Source of the DNA: Paenibacillus psychroresistens
GTDB lineage: Bacteria; Bacillota; Bacilli; Paenibacillales; NBRC-103111
NCBI RefSeq assembly: GCF_009728935.1
Contig: NZ_CP034235.1
Location: forward strand, 74,501 to 138,500
DNA: 64,000 bases
Direction: 5' to 3'
A program made the translations under genes and the position numbers. The notes under the pieces were generated by a model. It had not been told where the DNA came from. It was given only the letters and a program-made list of their open reading frames with translations, and searched no databases. Shown in pieces: positions 45,634 through 54,299 of the stretch; the first letter of the stretch is position 1, and every line of letters begins with the position of its first letter.

Positions 45634-45652
45634 AAAGAAACCTCGTTTTTCG
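45634..45652 (+). terminator. Left half of the hag terminator, split by the IS
   Basis: AAAGAAACCTCG forms the 5' arm and TTTTT the loop; CG begins the 3' arm. The 3' arm resumes at 47350 on the far side of the element. The last seven bases (TTTTTCG, 45646-45652) are the target duplication. Confidence 0.85.
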
Positions 45653-45667
45653 GAGAGCACTGCAAAA
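45653..45667. repeat. Left terminal inverted repeat of the IS
   Basis: GAGAGCACTGCAAAA is the exact reverse complement of the right end at 47335-47349. Confidence 0.93.
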
Positions 45668-45734
45668 AGCACGTATTTAGCTTTTTTAGAAGTATGGAAT
45701 TAAATTTATACAAGAAAACTGAGATTCTATCCAA

Positions 45735-45773
45735 AAAATGCAGCTATCCTCTTCAAGAGGTTGGCTGCATTTT
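45735..45773. terminator. Bidirectional terminator inside the IS
   Basis: AAAATGCAGC pairs with GCTGCATTTT, with an inner CCTCT/AGAGG arm. The transposase stop codon lies within the hairpin. A-tract and T-tract flank it, so it can work on both strands. Confidence 0.7.
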
Positions 45774-47237
45774 GTCCATTAGCTTTATCATTCGCTTGAC
45801 GTTTACTACAAATATCGTGAGGAGTGTTTGCATTCGCATGCGAAAGAGACCACGGTATTTCGCCTTGGCCAGCCCATGATGTCTTTTTAATTCGGCATTT
45901 TTGTGTTCAATAATTGGTCGCCGTTTCATTCGTTTTTTAAATGACTCACTCTTCTCGAATGCCATGTGATCCTTAAATTGCTCGGCAATGATTCGAATCG
46001 AATACGTCTTACTCTTGGATTCAGGTTTGTAACACCCTTCTCGGAGTGGGCATGTCTTGCACTTTTCTACATTAAAGTAGAATACCAACGACCGGCTGTT
46101 TCCAGACGTTTTACTTCCCTGAAGCGCTTTTCGAATACTGTGTTCTCCAGCCGGACAAAGAACGAAGTCCGCATCTTTGTTATACTCAAACCCTTCTTGC
46201 TTCAAACCTCCATTATGTACGATTGGGTTTAGAGGAATAATGGCTTGGATTTCGTGTGCTTTCAATTTAGATAAATTATCTTTTCCAGAATAAGCGGTAT
46301 CTCCGAGGATTTCTTTCACTTCCAAGCCCAATTCTAAAGATTGTTTGAGCAAATTCGGTAATTGCTTTCCATCATCACTACTGCCACCCGTCACTTCAAC
46401 GGCTGTAATAATTTCCTCTTCAGTCATTGCAATATGGTTCTTGTAACCAAAAAAAGATTTTGTGTTGCTCTTCCATCCGAATCGCGCTTCTGGGTCAATG
46501 GCGGACATAATCCCTTTGTTTGCAAGTAGACGTTCATCTTCAACAATTTGCTTCGCGATCTGTAATTTCTCTGAAATAGCACCCTCATGATCAGGGAGTA
46601 ATATTTCGACCGATTCACCGAGCTGAGCCAAATAATGCAGCATCACCTTTTCAGCATCAGCTTGATCCTTTTTAAGCTCGGGTTGTCTAGGTAATTTTTT
46701 TTCGAGCTTGGGATGTTTTTTAACGACGGTTCGTAAGAGTCGCTTCGCCACATCTCGCAAAACATCTAAGGCTCTTTGCTTTTGACTCGCTGCTAGAGAA
46801 TGCGTAGAATCCAAGATTAACGCCTTGGATTTAATCAATCCTTTTTCAATACATTGTTTTACTATTACCTTCAACAATTCGTCAATTTGACTTGCGCCTA
46901 AACGATGATTGCGAAACCGAGAAAGCTGCGAGGCATCTGGAAGGGCTTCCTCGGGGTTCAACCCTATGAACCATTTGTAAGCTAGATTCACTTGAGCATC
47001 TTGTATCATCCTTTCGTCAGATAATCCATAGAGAATCTGCAGAAACAAGAGACGAAACAACAATTCAGGTTCATTTGCGGGTCTTCCATAATATTCGCAA
47101 TAGGAGCATCGCACAAGTTCATGGACAAACGAAAAATCCACAACTTCATGAATCTTACGAAGTAAATGGCTTTCGGGTATGAGTTTATATAATTCCGCAT
47201 GAAATGAGGCGGTTATTTGTTTGGCAGAGTGTAGCAT
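45753..47237 (-). CDS. IS1182 family transposase
   Basis: DDE transposase of 494 residues, full length for the family. The N-terminal DUF772-type domain reads ANEPELLFRLLFLQILYGLSDERM; the catalytic acids are in ILDSTHSL (D), ILGDTAYSG (D) and RPIIEHKNAELKRHHG (E). A cysteine motif (CKTCPLREGCYKPE) before the last catalytic residue is typical. No frameshift or stop is present. The start is an ATG at 47237 (reverse strand) with AGAAAGAGTGAGAAAG just upstream. Confidence 0.95.
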   Translation of the reverse strand: MLHSAKQITASFHAELYKLIPESHLLRKIHEVVDFSFVHELVRCSYCEYYGRPANEPELLFRLLFLQILYGLSDERMIQDAQVNLAYKWFIGLNPEEALPDASQLSRFRNHRLGASQIDELLKVIVKQCIEKGLIKSKALILDSTHSLAASQKQRALDVLRDVAKRLLRTVVKKHPKLEKKLPRQPELKKDQADAEKVMLHYLAQLGESVEILLPDHEGAISEKLQIAKQIVEDERLLANKGIMSAIDPEARFGWKSNTKSFFGYKNHIAMTEEEIITAVEVTGGSSDDGKQLPNLLKQSLELGLEVKEILGDTAYSGKDNLSKLKAHEIQAIIPLNPIVHNGGLKQEGFEYNKDADFVLCPAGEHSIRKALQGSKTSGNSRSLVFYFNVEKCKTCPLREGCYKPESKSKTYSIRIIAEQFKDHMAFEKSESFKKRMKRRPIIEHKNAELKRHHGLAKAKYRGLFRMRMQTLLTIFVVNVKRMIKLMDKMQPTS

Positions 47238-47334
47238 GCTTTCTCACTCTTTCTTTTTTTCTTTTATTATACCAAAATGCAGAAAACCCAGCACCTATAC
47301 GGTACTGGATTCCATTTTACAAATATTGTATTCG

Positions 47335-47349
47335 TTTTGCAGTGCTCTC
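47335..47349. repeat. Right terminal inverted repeat of the IS
   Basis: TTTTGCAGTGCTCTC, exact reverse complement of the left end. Confidence 0.93.
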
Positions 47350-47370
47350 TTTTTCGGGGTTTCTTTTTTT
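47350..47370 (+). terminator. Right half of the hag terminator
   Basis: Begins with the second TTTTTCG duplicate, then GGGTTTC and a run of seven T. It completes the hairpin whose 5' arm is at 45634-45645. Confidence 0.85.
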
Positions 47371-47443
47371 TACCACTTCATAATAATAGATAAATAACCG
47401 ATAAAAACTTAAAGATAGCTATTAAGAATTGGGGAATCTGCAG

Positions 47444-48055
47444 ATGATAAAAATTTATATTTTAGATGAAGTATGGGAATATAGCAATCATGTTAATGAG
47501 ATAGTACCTCTATTTTCCAAGTTAAATGATTTAACGAATAAAGCGGATTTAGTAATTCAACAGATAATAATCGACGACACTGAAATCACCGGGGACTTTA
47601 TGGATTACCTATCTGAAAATATAGATTCAATTGATGAAATTCATATTCAGGTGATAGATAAACGTGAGATGTTAGATGAAATGCTCGTGACTTCGTCGCA
47701 ATACTTGACAAGAGCACTTCCTGAAATGACTTTATTTATTAATCAATTGTATCAGGGCCTTAATGATCTAGTATGGAATAAATTTAGTGTGTTTATAGAA
47801 GGGCTGCAATATGTAATCTATACTTTGGATTCTATTAGCCAATCTGTAAATAGATATACAACCTTTCCAAACTCCGCTTTATTCTTACAGGAACTTAATT
47901 TAGTCCTTCAACAACTAATGGAAGCTTCAATAAATAAAGATAATGCATTAATGGCTGATATACTAAATTATGAATTGAAGCCGCATTTAGAAAAGCTCCA
48001 AGGCTTATTTACACATACGATAGACAGTGAGGTTAAACGAAATGATCTTCAATAA
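47444..48055 (+). CDS. Unknown acidic helical protein before the Maf gene
   Basis: A 203-residue protein from the ATG at 47444 (GGGGAA seven bases upstream; the frame opens at a TTG at 47429). I do not recognise a family. The first about 75 residues have a beta/alpha pattern (IKIYILDEVW, DLVIQQIIIDD, EIHIQVIDK); the rest (about 85-200) is predicted all-helical with hydrophobic heptads (LPEMTLFINQLYQGLNDLV, LQELNLVLQQLMEASI). No signal or membrane segment. It overlaps the Maf gene by 14 bases, so the two are likely co-expressed. Chaperone or adaptor for flagellin glycosylation is a guess from context. Confidence 0.7.
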   Translation: MIKIYILDEVWEYSNHVNEIVPLFSKLNDLTNKADLVIQQIIIDDTEITGDFMDYLSENIDSIDEIHIQVIDKREMLDEMLVTSSQYLTRALPEMTLFINQLYQGLNDLVWNKFSVFIEGLQYVIYTLDSISQSVNRYTTFPNSALFLQELNLVLQQLMEASINKDNALMADILNYELKPHLEKLQGLFTHTIDSEVKRNDLQ

Positions 48056-49886
48056 GAATATGGAGGTTTTAAAGTTAAGATATCTCAATGCCTGGGAGTA
48101 TATTACGGATAGAGCTAGTAAACTTGAAGATCTGGATTCTCTGGTCTTTCCGGCAAAGAATGGTCAACCCAACATTAAACTAGATTTGGATGGAAAAACG
48201 GCATACTTACATAGCCAATATAACCCAGAAAATGAAGCTGAGCAGTGGATAGCAGGCTATCATGCTTCAGTTAAAGAAGCTAAACATGTTTTCTTTTATG
48301 GCTTCGGCATGGGTTACCATTTAGATAAGTTGATGAGGAATTCCAAGATACCTTATACAATCTATGAACCCAACCCCTCTGTTTTTTATAATTTCATGCA
48401 AACTAAATTATTATCTGATATGCCCATACAAAAGCTGAGCAATGTTTTTATTGGTGATTCAGCAGATCACTACATTCGTTATTATCTAGAAAACTTTACA
48501 ACGGATGTTTTGATTATAATTAATCCAGCTTATGAACGACATTATCCTGAGCAAACGAAGCTTTTTATTGATATTTTCAAAGAACAAATTCGGATTAAAG
48601 CGGCCAATTATAAGGCTTTAATGGGGTATGAGAGATTATGGACCTATAATAGTGAATCTAACTTTAAGACTGTACTGAATACACAAAATGTGATTAGAGA
48701 AAAGAAATCTTTTTTTATGGATAAGCCTGTAATCTTAGTAGCGGCGGGTCCTTCTTTAGAGGATGAATTTGATAATCTGCGCTATATAAAAGAAAATGGG
48801 TTAGCCTATATATTTTCAGTTGGATCTGCAATCAAAGCTTTATTAGCGCAGGATATTTATCCCGATGCGGTGCTCTCTTATGACCCGAATACTTACAATC
48901 ATCGTGTATTTAATGATATTATTGATAACAAAATAAATACTATTCCCTTGATTTATGGAAGTTCAGTTGGCACAGAAACTGTTAAAATTTATCCAGGTCC
49001 TATGCTGCATATGTTTACAAGTCAGGATTTTATATCTGCTTATTATTTAGATGAAGAGGCCATACAGGATGCAACTTCAATTGCGATCCTTACGCTGCAG
49101 TTATTAGCAAAATTGAATGTTAAAACTATAGTTTTAGTAGGACAGAACTTTGCAATACGCAATAATCAATTCTATTCTAAAGGAATAAGTTATCAGGAAC
49201 GACCAACAGAGCTTACGGATCAAGAGCGCAGTGTATTAATTAATGTTGAATCCGTCGATGGTGGTATTGCCCAAACACAAGAAATGCATAATTTATCGCG
49301 GAAGCAAATGGAGCATTTTATTAATGCGGCTCCCCATGTAGAGGTAATCAATTCTACCAAGGGTGGGGCTGCTATAAAAGGCACGACTTATATTGAATTA
49401 AGTGAAGTGATAAAGCAAAGGTTGAGTGTGAAAGTTGTCGAGGAAGATTGGTTTAGGGGCGATACGACCTCTTATGATAAGGAAGTTATAGAATCGCGTA
49501 TGAATGCTATGCTTAAACAGCATGAAGAGTTTGGCAAGATGATGGTTAATATAGTAAAGATAATAAAAAAATTGGAAGTAACAGCACATACTTTTCATGG
49601 TACTAAAACGGCAGCTGTAGTCAACCAAATTTCACTTATAAACCAAGAGCTGTTTGAGAATTTATACTATAGTGTTTATCTGAAACCTATGATGAGAGTA
49701 CAACATGATATATTCCAAAAGTCATTAAGTGAATTAAATTCAATAGAAAATATTATCGAAAAAGCTAGAGCTATCGTGAAAATATTTGGTGCTTTTATAT
49801 TATATTGCCAAGAAGTTAGAAGTGAGAATGAAAGTCCATTTCAATCTCATATTTGGGACATCAAGGTGTTTATTTCAGAAGCATAA
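48042..49886 (+). CDS. Motility-associated factor (Maf) glycosyltransferase
   Basis: Maf proteins attach nonulosonic acids to flagellin Ser/Thr in the cytoplasm before export. It has 614 residues from the ATG at 48042 (GTGAGG upstream). The central MAF_flag10/DUF115 domain (about 190-370) contains VILVAAGPSLEDEFDNL (about 229-245) and DAVLSYDPN; HVFFYGFGMGYHLDKL near residue 83 belongs to the N-terminal Rossmann-like domain. The C-terminal 150 residues are helical. It follows hag and leads a nonulosonate gene set, the usual context. Confidence 0.9.
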   Translation: MIFNKNMEVLKLRYLNAWEYITDRASKLEDLDSLVFPAKNGQPNIKLDLDGKTAYLHSQYNPENEAEQWIAGYHASVKEAKHVFFYGFGMGYHLDKLMRNSKIPYTIYEPNPSVFYNFMQTKLLSDMPIQKLSNVFIGDSADHYIRYYLENFTTDVLIIINPAYERHYPEQTKLFIDIFKEQIRIKAANYKALMGYERLWTYNSESNFKTVLNTQNVIREKKSFFMDKPVILVAAGPSLEDEFDNLRYIKENGLAYIFSVGSAIKALLAQDIYPDAVLSYDPNTYNHRVFNDIIDNKINTIPLIYGSSVGTETVKIYPGPMLHMFTSQDFISAYYLDEEAIQDATSIAILTLQLLAKLNVKTIVLVGQNFAIRNNQFYSKGISYQERPTELTDQERSVLINVESVDGGIAQTQEMHNLSRKQMEHFINAAPHVEVINSTKGGAAIKGTTYIELSEVIKQRLSVKVVEEDWFRGDTTSYDKEVIESRMNAMLKQHEEFGKMMVNIVKIIKKLEVTAHTFHGTKTAAVVNQISLINQELFENLYYSVYLKPMMRVQHDIFQKSLSELNSIENIIEKARAIVKIFGAFILYCQEVRSENESPFQSHIWDIKVFISEA

Positions 49887-49930
49887 CATCCGATATAAAC
49901 TATTAAAAACCAGACAATAGGGGTGCGATA

Positions 49931-50935
49931 ATGGCGTTCTTTAAAGATAAAAAAGTATTGATTATAGGTGGAACAGGGACGATTGGCCAGAGTGTATTGC
50001 GGAGAATTTTGGCAGACGAACCTGCAGTTGTCAGAATATTAAGTAGAGATGAGTTTAAACAATTTGAACTTCAACATAAGCTGAAGGATTACAAGAATAT
50101 CCGATATTTAATTGGTGATATACGCGATAGTACTCGTGTTCAACGCGCGATGCAGGATATTGATTATGTTTTTCACGCGGCAGCAATGAAGCATGTACCT
50201 GCATGTGAGTATAATCCTTTTGAAGCGGTACAAACTAATATAATAGGAACACAGAATGTTATTCTAGCCGCTATTCAAACAGGCGTCGCTAAGGTTCTGT
50301 TTACCAGTACGGATAAAGCCATTTCACCAACCAATACTTATGGAGCAACTAAGCTAATGGCCGAGAGATTAATATCTGCAGCCGAATATCAAAAAGGTAC
50401 AAACCAAACTATCTTTTCGTCGGTGCGATTTGGAAATGTGATGGGTTCTCGGGGATCTGTAATTCCTTTGTTCAAAAAGCAAATAATAGAGAACAGACAA
50501 ATAACGGTAACAGATTTGAATATGACTCGTTTTATGATGACATCTACTCAAGCTATTACCTTAATGCTAAAGGCGAATGAGCTTGCATTAGGTGGAGAAG
50601 TTTTTGTACTAAAAATGCCCATGGTCCGCATGCGGGATCTAGCTGAAGTTATGATTGAAGAAGTTCCAAGTAAATATGGCATTAGCGGGAAAATAGAAAT
50701 AAAAGAAATTGGCCTAAGACCCGGAGAAAAAATGTATGAGGAATTAATGACAGATGACGAAACCCGTTTAGGCTGGGAAATGCAAGATATGTTTGTCATT
50801 CCACCTTTATTTATTGAGAATAAAGAAATGCCGCTTGGAGCAAAACCAATAATAAGTAATCTTAATTCCCATTCCGGAGACCCCATAAGCAAGGAAACTT
50901 TACGTGACTGGATATTAACAGAGCAACTGATCTAA
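49931..50935 (+). CDS. pseB: UDP-GlcNAc 4,6-dehydratase (inverting), PseB-like
   Basis: First enzyme of pseudaminic-type sugar synthesis: removes water from UDP-GlcNAc and inverts C5. It has 334 residues, as for PseB. The NAD motif is GGTGTIG (13-19 region), the catalytic part FTSTDKAISPTNTYGATK includes Tyr-x3-Lys, and SVRFGNVMGSRGSVIPLF is typical. AGGGGTGCG precedes the ATG, 44 bases after Maf. The extended SDR signature fits PseB/FlaA1 better than CapD-like membrane forms, having no membrane part. Confidence 0.9.
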   Translation: MAFFKDKKVLIIGGTGTIGQSVLRRILADEPAVVRILSRDEFKQFELQHKLKDYKNIRYLIGDIRDSTRVQRAMQDIDYVFHAAAMKHVPACEYNPFEAVQTNIIGTQNVILAAIQTGVAKVLFTSTDKAISPTNTYGATKLMAERLISAAEYQKGTNQTIFSSVRFGNVMGSRGSVIPLFKKQIIENRQITVTDLNMTRFMMTSTQAITLMLKANELALGGEVFVLKMPMVRMRDLAEVMIEEVPSKYGISGKIEIKEIGLRPGEKMYEELMTDDETRLGWEMQDMFVIPPLFIENKEMPLGAKPIISNLNSHSGDPISKETLRDWILTEQLI

Positions 50936-50970
50936 TTGAATTAAGACATTATCGAAAGGATGAGCAAACT

Positions 50971-51729
50971 ATGAAAACAGTAGCCATCATACAAGCCCGT
51001 ATGGGTTCAACTAGACTACCAGGGAAAGTAATGATGCAACTAATGGATCGTTCCGTCCTAGGGCACGTTATCAACAGATTACAGCAAGTCAAATTCATTG
51101 ACGAAATAATTGTAGCTACCTCAACTTTGCAGATGGATGATGTAATTGAAGACGAAGCGATTAAATGTGGAGTATCCGTATTTAGGGGGAGTGAACAAGA
51201 TGTTCTTTCTCGCTATTATGAAGCTGCAATTCGTGCAAATGCTGAAATAATTGTAAGAGTGACATCGGATTGTCCTTTAATAGATCCGGAGACTACAGCT
51301 TTAATAATTGAAGCTTTTCTTCAGTCTGATTTAGATTATCTTACTAATAAGCTAGTGAAGACCTTTCCACGAGGCTTGGACACAGAGGTATTCACTATGG
51401 GAGCTCTCAATGAAGCATATAATAAAGCGGTTAAGCCAGAACAACGCGAGCATGTAACGCCATATATTTATCAAAATCCGGACCAATTTAAATTTAATTT
51501 CTATAAGGGAGAGGTTGACCATTCCCAGCATAGGTGGACTTTAGACACGCCAGAAGATTGGGAACTTATTTCAGAAATATTCAAGCGACTTTATCATCCA
51601 GGCCAAATATTTTCATTGAATGCTTGCCTTGATTTGATGGATAAGCACCCAGAGTTAGTAGAAATCAATCGACATATTCATCAAAAAGAGCTAGACGAGT
51701 TGAAATTAGAGGAGGAAAATTCAAAATGA
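50971..51729 (+). CDS. CMP-sugar cytidylyltransferase-like protein (SpsF/PseF type)
   Basis: A 252-residue nucleotidyltransferase-fold protein with the NTP-binding start VAIIQARMGSTRLPGKVM and the VTSDCPLIDPE metal-loop. It resembles SpsF of B. subtilis spore-coat polysaccharide synthesis, a presumed activator of a nonulosonic acid to its CMP form. AAAGGATGAG precedes the ATG. The stop overlaps the next start by four bases. Confidence 0.82.
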   Translation: MKTVAIIQARMGSTRLPGKVMMQLMDRSVLGHVINRLQQVKFIDEIIVATSTLQMDDVIEDEAIKCGVSVFRGSEQDVLSRYYEAAIRANAEIIVRVTSDCPLIDPETTALIIEAFLQSDLDYLTNKLVKTFPRGLDTEVFTMGALNEAYNKAVKPEQREHVTPYIYQNPDQFKFNFYKGEVDHSQHRWTLDTPEDWELISEIFKRLYHPGQIFSLNACLDLMDKHPELVEINRHIHQKELDELKLEEENSK

Positions 51730-52346
51730 AAACATATAAAACAGAGCAAGAGGAATTCTGGGCAAGCGAATTCGGGGATGCTTATATAGATAGAAACAAA
51801 GATCAAAATTTATTTCGTAGCAACGTAGCCCTATTCTCAAAAATTATTGCTCGAACAACAGGGGTAAATTCAATTATTGAATGTGGTGCTAATATAGGGA
51901 TGAATTTAAAAGCATTGCAACACATAATACCAAGGGCTGAATTTGCGGGAATAGAAATTAATCAAAAGGCGGTGGAACAGCTAAGGCAGATAGAGGGTGT
52001 TGAAGTTTACCATGAGTCCCTATTAAACTTTGTTCCTACTGTTCAATATGATTTGACGTTAATAAAAACAGTCTTAATTCATATTAATCCCGATGAATTA
52101 TCTAAGATTTATGACCTATTATATTCTACCAGTAACAAATATATATGTATTATAGAGTATTATAATCCAAGTCCAGTAGAGGTTACATATCGAGGCCATG
52201 AAGGTAAATTATTTAAAAGAGACTTTGCTGGAGAACTTATGGATCGCTTTTCGGAGCTTCAGCTTGTGGACTATGGCTTTGTGTATAAAAGAGATCCTAA
52301 TTTTGCTCAGGATGATGTTACATGGTTTCTAATGGAGAAGAGATAA
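51726..52346 (+). CDS. Pseudaminic-acid-biosynthesis-associated methyltransferase
   Basis: SAM-dependent methylase, 206 residues. EQEEFWASEFGDAYIDRN at the start and the SAM motif IIECGANIGMNLKAL (about 56-70) are the signature of the TIGR03587-type methylase found in pseudaminic acid loci; the C-terminal YKRDPNFAQDDVTWFLMEKR end also fits. It may methylate the nonulosonic acid or a precursor. AGAGGAGG precedes the ATG, and it overlaps the previous gene (ATGA). Confidence 0.85.
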   Translation: MKTYKTEQEEFWASEFGDAYIDRNKDQNLFRSNVALFSKIIARTTGVNSIIECGANIGMNLKALQHIIPRAEFAGIEINQKAVEQLRQIEGVEVYHESLLNFVPTVQYDLTLIKTVLIHINPDELSKIYDLLYSTSNKYICIIEYYNPSPVEVTYRGHEGKLFKRDFAGELMDRFSELQLVDYGFVYKRDPNFAQDDVTWFLMEKR

Positions 52347-52350
52347 TCTG

Positions 52351-53223
52351 ATGAAGGTGCTAGTTATAGGTTCAACAGGAATGCTTGGCAGGGCTGTCAT
52401 GCACGAAGCGCATAAACGTAATATAAACGTTGCTGGAATTGCAAGAAAGGCAGCAGATATCTGTATTGATATTACCGACGAGGAAGCACTAAAAACAGCT
52501 GTAGTTACATTTGGACCCCAAGTAATTATTAATTGTGCTGCTATGACCAGTTTGCAAGCTTGTATGCGAAATCCTGGGGAAGCTTATATGATAAATGCGC
52601 GTTCAGTAGCATCACTTTCTGCTATTTCTCAACAAATTGAAGCTTATTTGGTGCAGATCTCAACAGATCATTATTACATCGGTGATAAAGATAAAAAACA
52701 TACAGAATCGGATCCCGTTTTCCTGATAAATGAATATGCAAGAACCAAATATGCAGGGGAGCAATTTGCACTTACAATTTCAAATTCTCTAGTGGTACGA
52801 ACGAATATTGTTGGTTTTCGGCACATAAATGGGCAGCCAACTTTTGTAGAGGGTATCATACATGCTTTACGGGAAAAGACTCCTATTACCTTATTTGAAG
52901 ATTTCTATACCTCCAGTTTAGATGTTTTAAAATTTTCTTCTGCACTTTTTGAATTGATAGAACTTCGCCCCAAAGGGATTCTAAATGTAGCTTCACACGA
53001 TGTCTCTAATAAGGCGGAATTTATAACTGCACTAGCAAGTAAATTAGATTTGTCACTGGACCAGACTCGAATGGGGAGTGTTAAAAGCTTAACAGATTGC
53101 ATTCGCGCAGAAAGCATAGGATTAGATGTCTCAAAAGCAGAAAAATTATTAGGGTATCGATTTCCTGGGTTTAAAGAGGTAATTGAAAGCTTAGCGCTTT
53201 ATTATGGGAGGTTAATTAAGTGA
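52351..53223 (+). CDS. RmlD-like SDR reductase
   Basis: A 290-residue NAD(P)-dependent sugar reductase. GSTGMLGRAV (8-17 region) is the cofactor loop; QISTDHYYIGDK and the Tyr-x3-Lys in NEYARTKYAGEQ (about 130) form the active site, in the pattern of dTDP-4-dehydrorhamnose reductase. It lies four bases after the methylase and overlaps the next gene by four bases (GTGA). In this cluster it could reduce the 4-keto sugar made by PseB in place of the missing aminotransferase; this is inference. Confidence 0.78.
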   Translation: MKVLVIGSTGMLGRAVMHEAHKRNINVAGIARKAADICIDITDEEALKTAVVTFGPQVIINCAAMTSLQACMRNPGEAYMINARSVASLSAISQQIEAYLVQISTDHYYIGDKDKKHTESDPVFLINEYARTKYAGEQFALTISNSLVVRTNIVGFRHINGQPTFVEGIIHALREKTPITLFEDFYTSSLDVLKFSSALFELIELRPKGILNVASHDVSNKAEFITALASKLDLSLDQTRMGSVKSLTDCIRAESIGLDVSKAEKLLGYRFPGFKEVIESLALYYGRLIK

Positions 53224-54299
53224 TCTATGATCATAAATTTGAAGTTAAGGGGCGCGAGATATCTCTAAACGCTCCTGCTTATTTTATTGCAGATATAGCA
53301 TCTAATCATGATGGTCAACTCAATCGCGCTAAAGAATTAATATGGATTGCTAAAGAGGCTGGGGCAGATGCAGCTAAGTTCCAGCATTTTCAAGCTAACA
53401 AAATAGTTAGCGACTATGGATTTAAAAACTTAAATGGAAAGCTAAGTCATCAAGCCACATGGAAAAAAAGTGTGTTTGAGGTATATCAACAATATGAGAC
53501 GGACAGAAGCTGGACAGAAGAATTAGTAAAAACGGCTCAAGAGGCAAATATTAATTTTATGACTACTCCGTATGATTTTGAAGCAGTCCAACTATTAGAC
53601 GGGCATCTATCTGCTTACAAGATTGGTTCGGGTGACATCACTTGGACTGAGTTTATAGAAATAATTGCGCAGCAACAAAAACCAGTTTTTCTTGCAACAG
53701 GTGCATCTAGTATTGAAGATGTAGATCGGGCAGTAAGATCGATATTAAAATATAATCAGAAAATTGCCTTATTACAGTGTAATACTAATTACACAGGTAG
53801 TTTAGAAAATTTGAAGCATGTTAACTTAAATGTGTTGAAGCAATTTGCAATAAAATATCCTGAAATGATTCTTGGTCTATCCGACCATACCTCTGGACAC
53901 TCAACTGTACTTGGAGCCATTGCTTTAGGAGCACGTATTATAGAAAAGCATCTCACGGATGATAACAATAGAGAAGGACCGGATCACCCATTCTCAATGA
54001 ATCCAGCGGCATGGAGAGAAATGATGGATAGAAGCCGTGAATTGGAAGCATCCCTCGGTGATGGGATAAAGCGAATAGAAAACAATGAAAAGGATGCCAG
54101 TATTGTTCAACGCCGCTGTTTGCGATTGGTCGGTTTATTGGAAAAAGGGCATAAGCTTTGCTATGAAGATTTGGAAAGCTTGCGCCCAGCACCAGACGGT
54201 TCTCTAGAACCTTATCAATTAGAACAAGTAATAGGTCGGACTTTAAAAGTAACTAAAAATGCTGGGGACGCTCTATATGCTGTTGATTTGGAGGGATGA
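53220..54299 (+). CDS. Nonulosonic acid synthase (NeuB/PseI/SpsE family)
   Basis: Condenses phosphoenolpyruvate with a six-carbon amino sugar to make a nine-carbon sialic-acid-like sugar. It has 359 residues: a TIM-barrel (about 20-280) with IADIASNHDGQLNRAKELI, AAKFQHFQANKI, KIGSGDITW and LGLSDHTSGH, then a C-terminal SAF/antifreeze-like domain (about 295-355). The start is GTG at 53220 with GGGAGG upstream, overlapping the reductase. The sequence alone does not tell which sugar is used. Confidence 0.92.
   Translation: MIYDHKFEVKGREISLNAPAYFIADIASNHDGQLNRAKELIWIAKEAGADAAKFQHFQANKIVSDYGFKNLNGKLSHQATWKKSVFEVYQQYETDRSWTEELVKTAQEANINFMTTPYDFEAVQLLDGHLSAYKIGSGDITWTEFIEIIAQQQKPVFLATGASSIEDVDRAVRSILKYNQKIALLQCNTNYTGSLENLKHVNLNVLKQFAIKYPEMILGLSDHTSGHSTVLGAIALGARIIEKHLTDDNNREGPDHPFSMNPAAWREMMDRSRELEASLGDGIKRIENNEKDASIVQRRCLRLVGLLEKGHKLCYEDLESLRPAPDGSLEPYQLEQVIGRTLKVTKNAGDALYAVDLEG

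Larger units (their letters stand above)
45653..47349 (-). mobile_element. IS1182-family insertion sequence, 1697 bp
   Basis: Complete element: 15-bp perfect terminal inverted repeats, one intact transposase gene on the - strand, and a 7-bp direct duplication TTTTTCG at 45646-45652 and 47350-47356. Removing the element and one duplicate rebuilds a perfect 12-bp-stem terminator for hag, so the insertion point and the direction of the event are clear. Intact ends and gene suggest it is recent and possibly still active. Internal hairpins near both ends (45664-45687, 45735-45773, 47288-47308) may isolate the transposase gene from outside transcription. Confidence 0.93.

Noticed and set aside
45694..45879. 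61-codon + strand frame at the left end of the IS
   Set aside because: It is antisense to the transposase end and crosses the IS hairpin.
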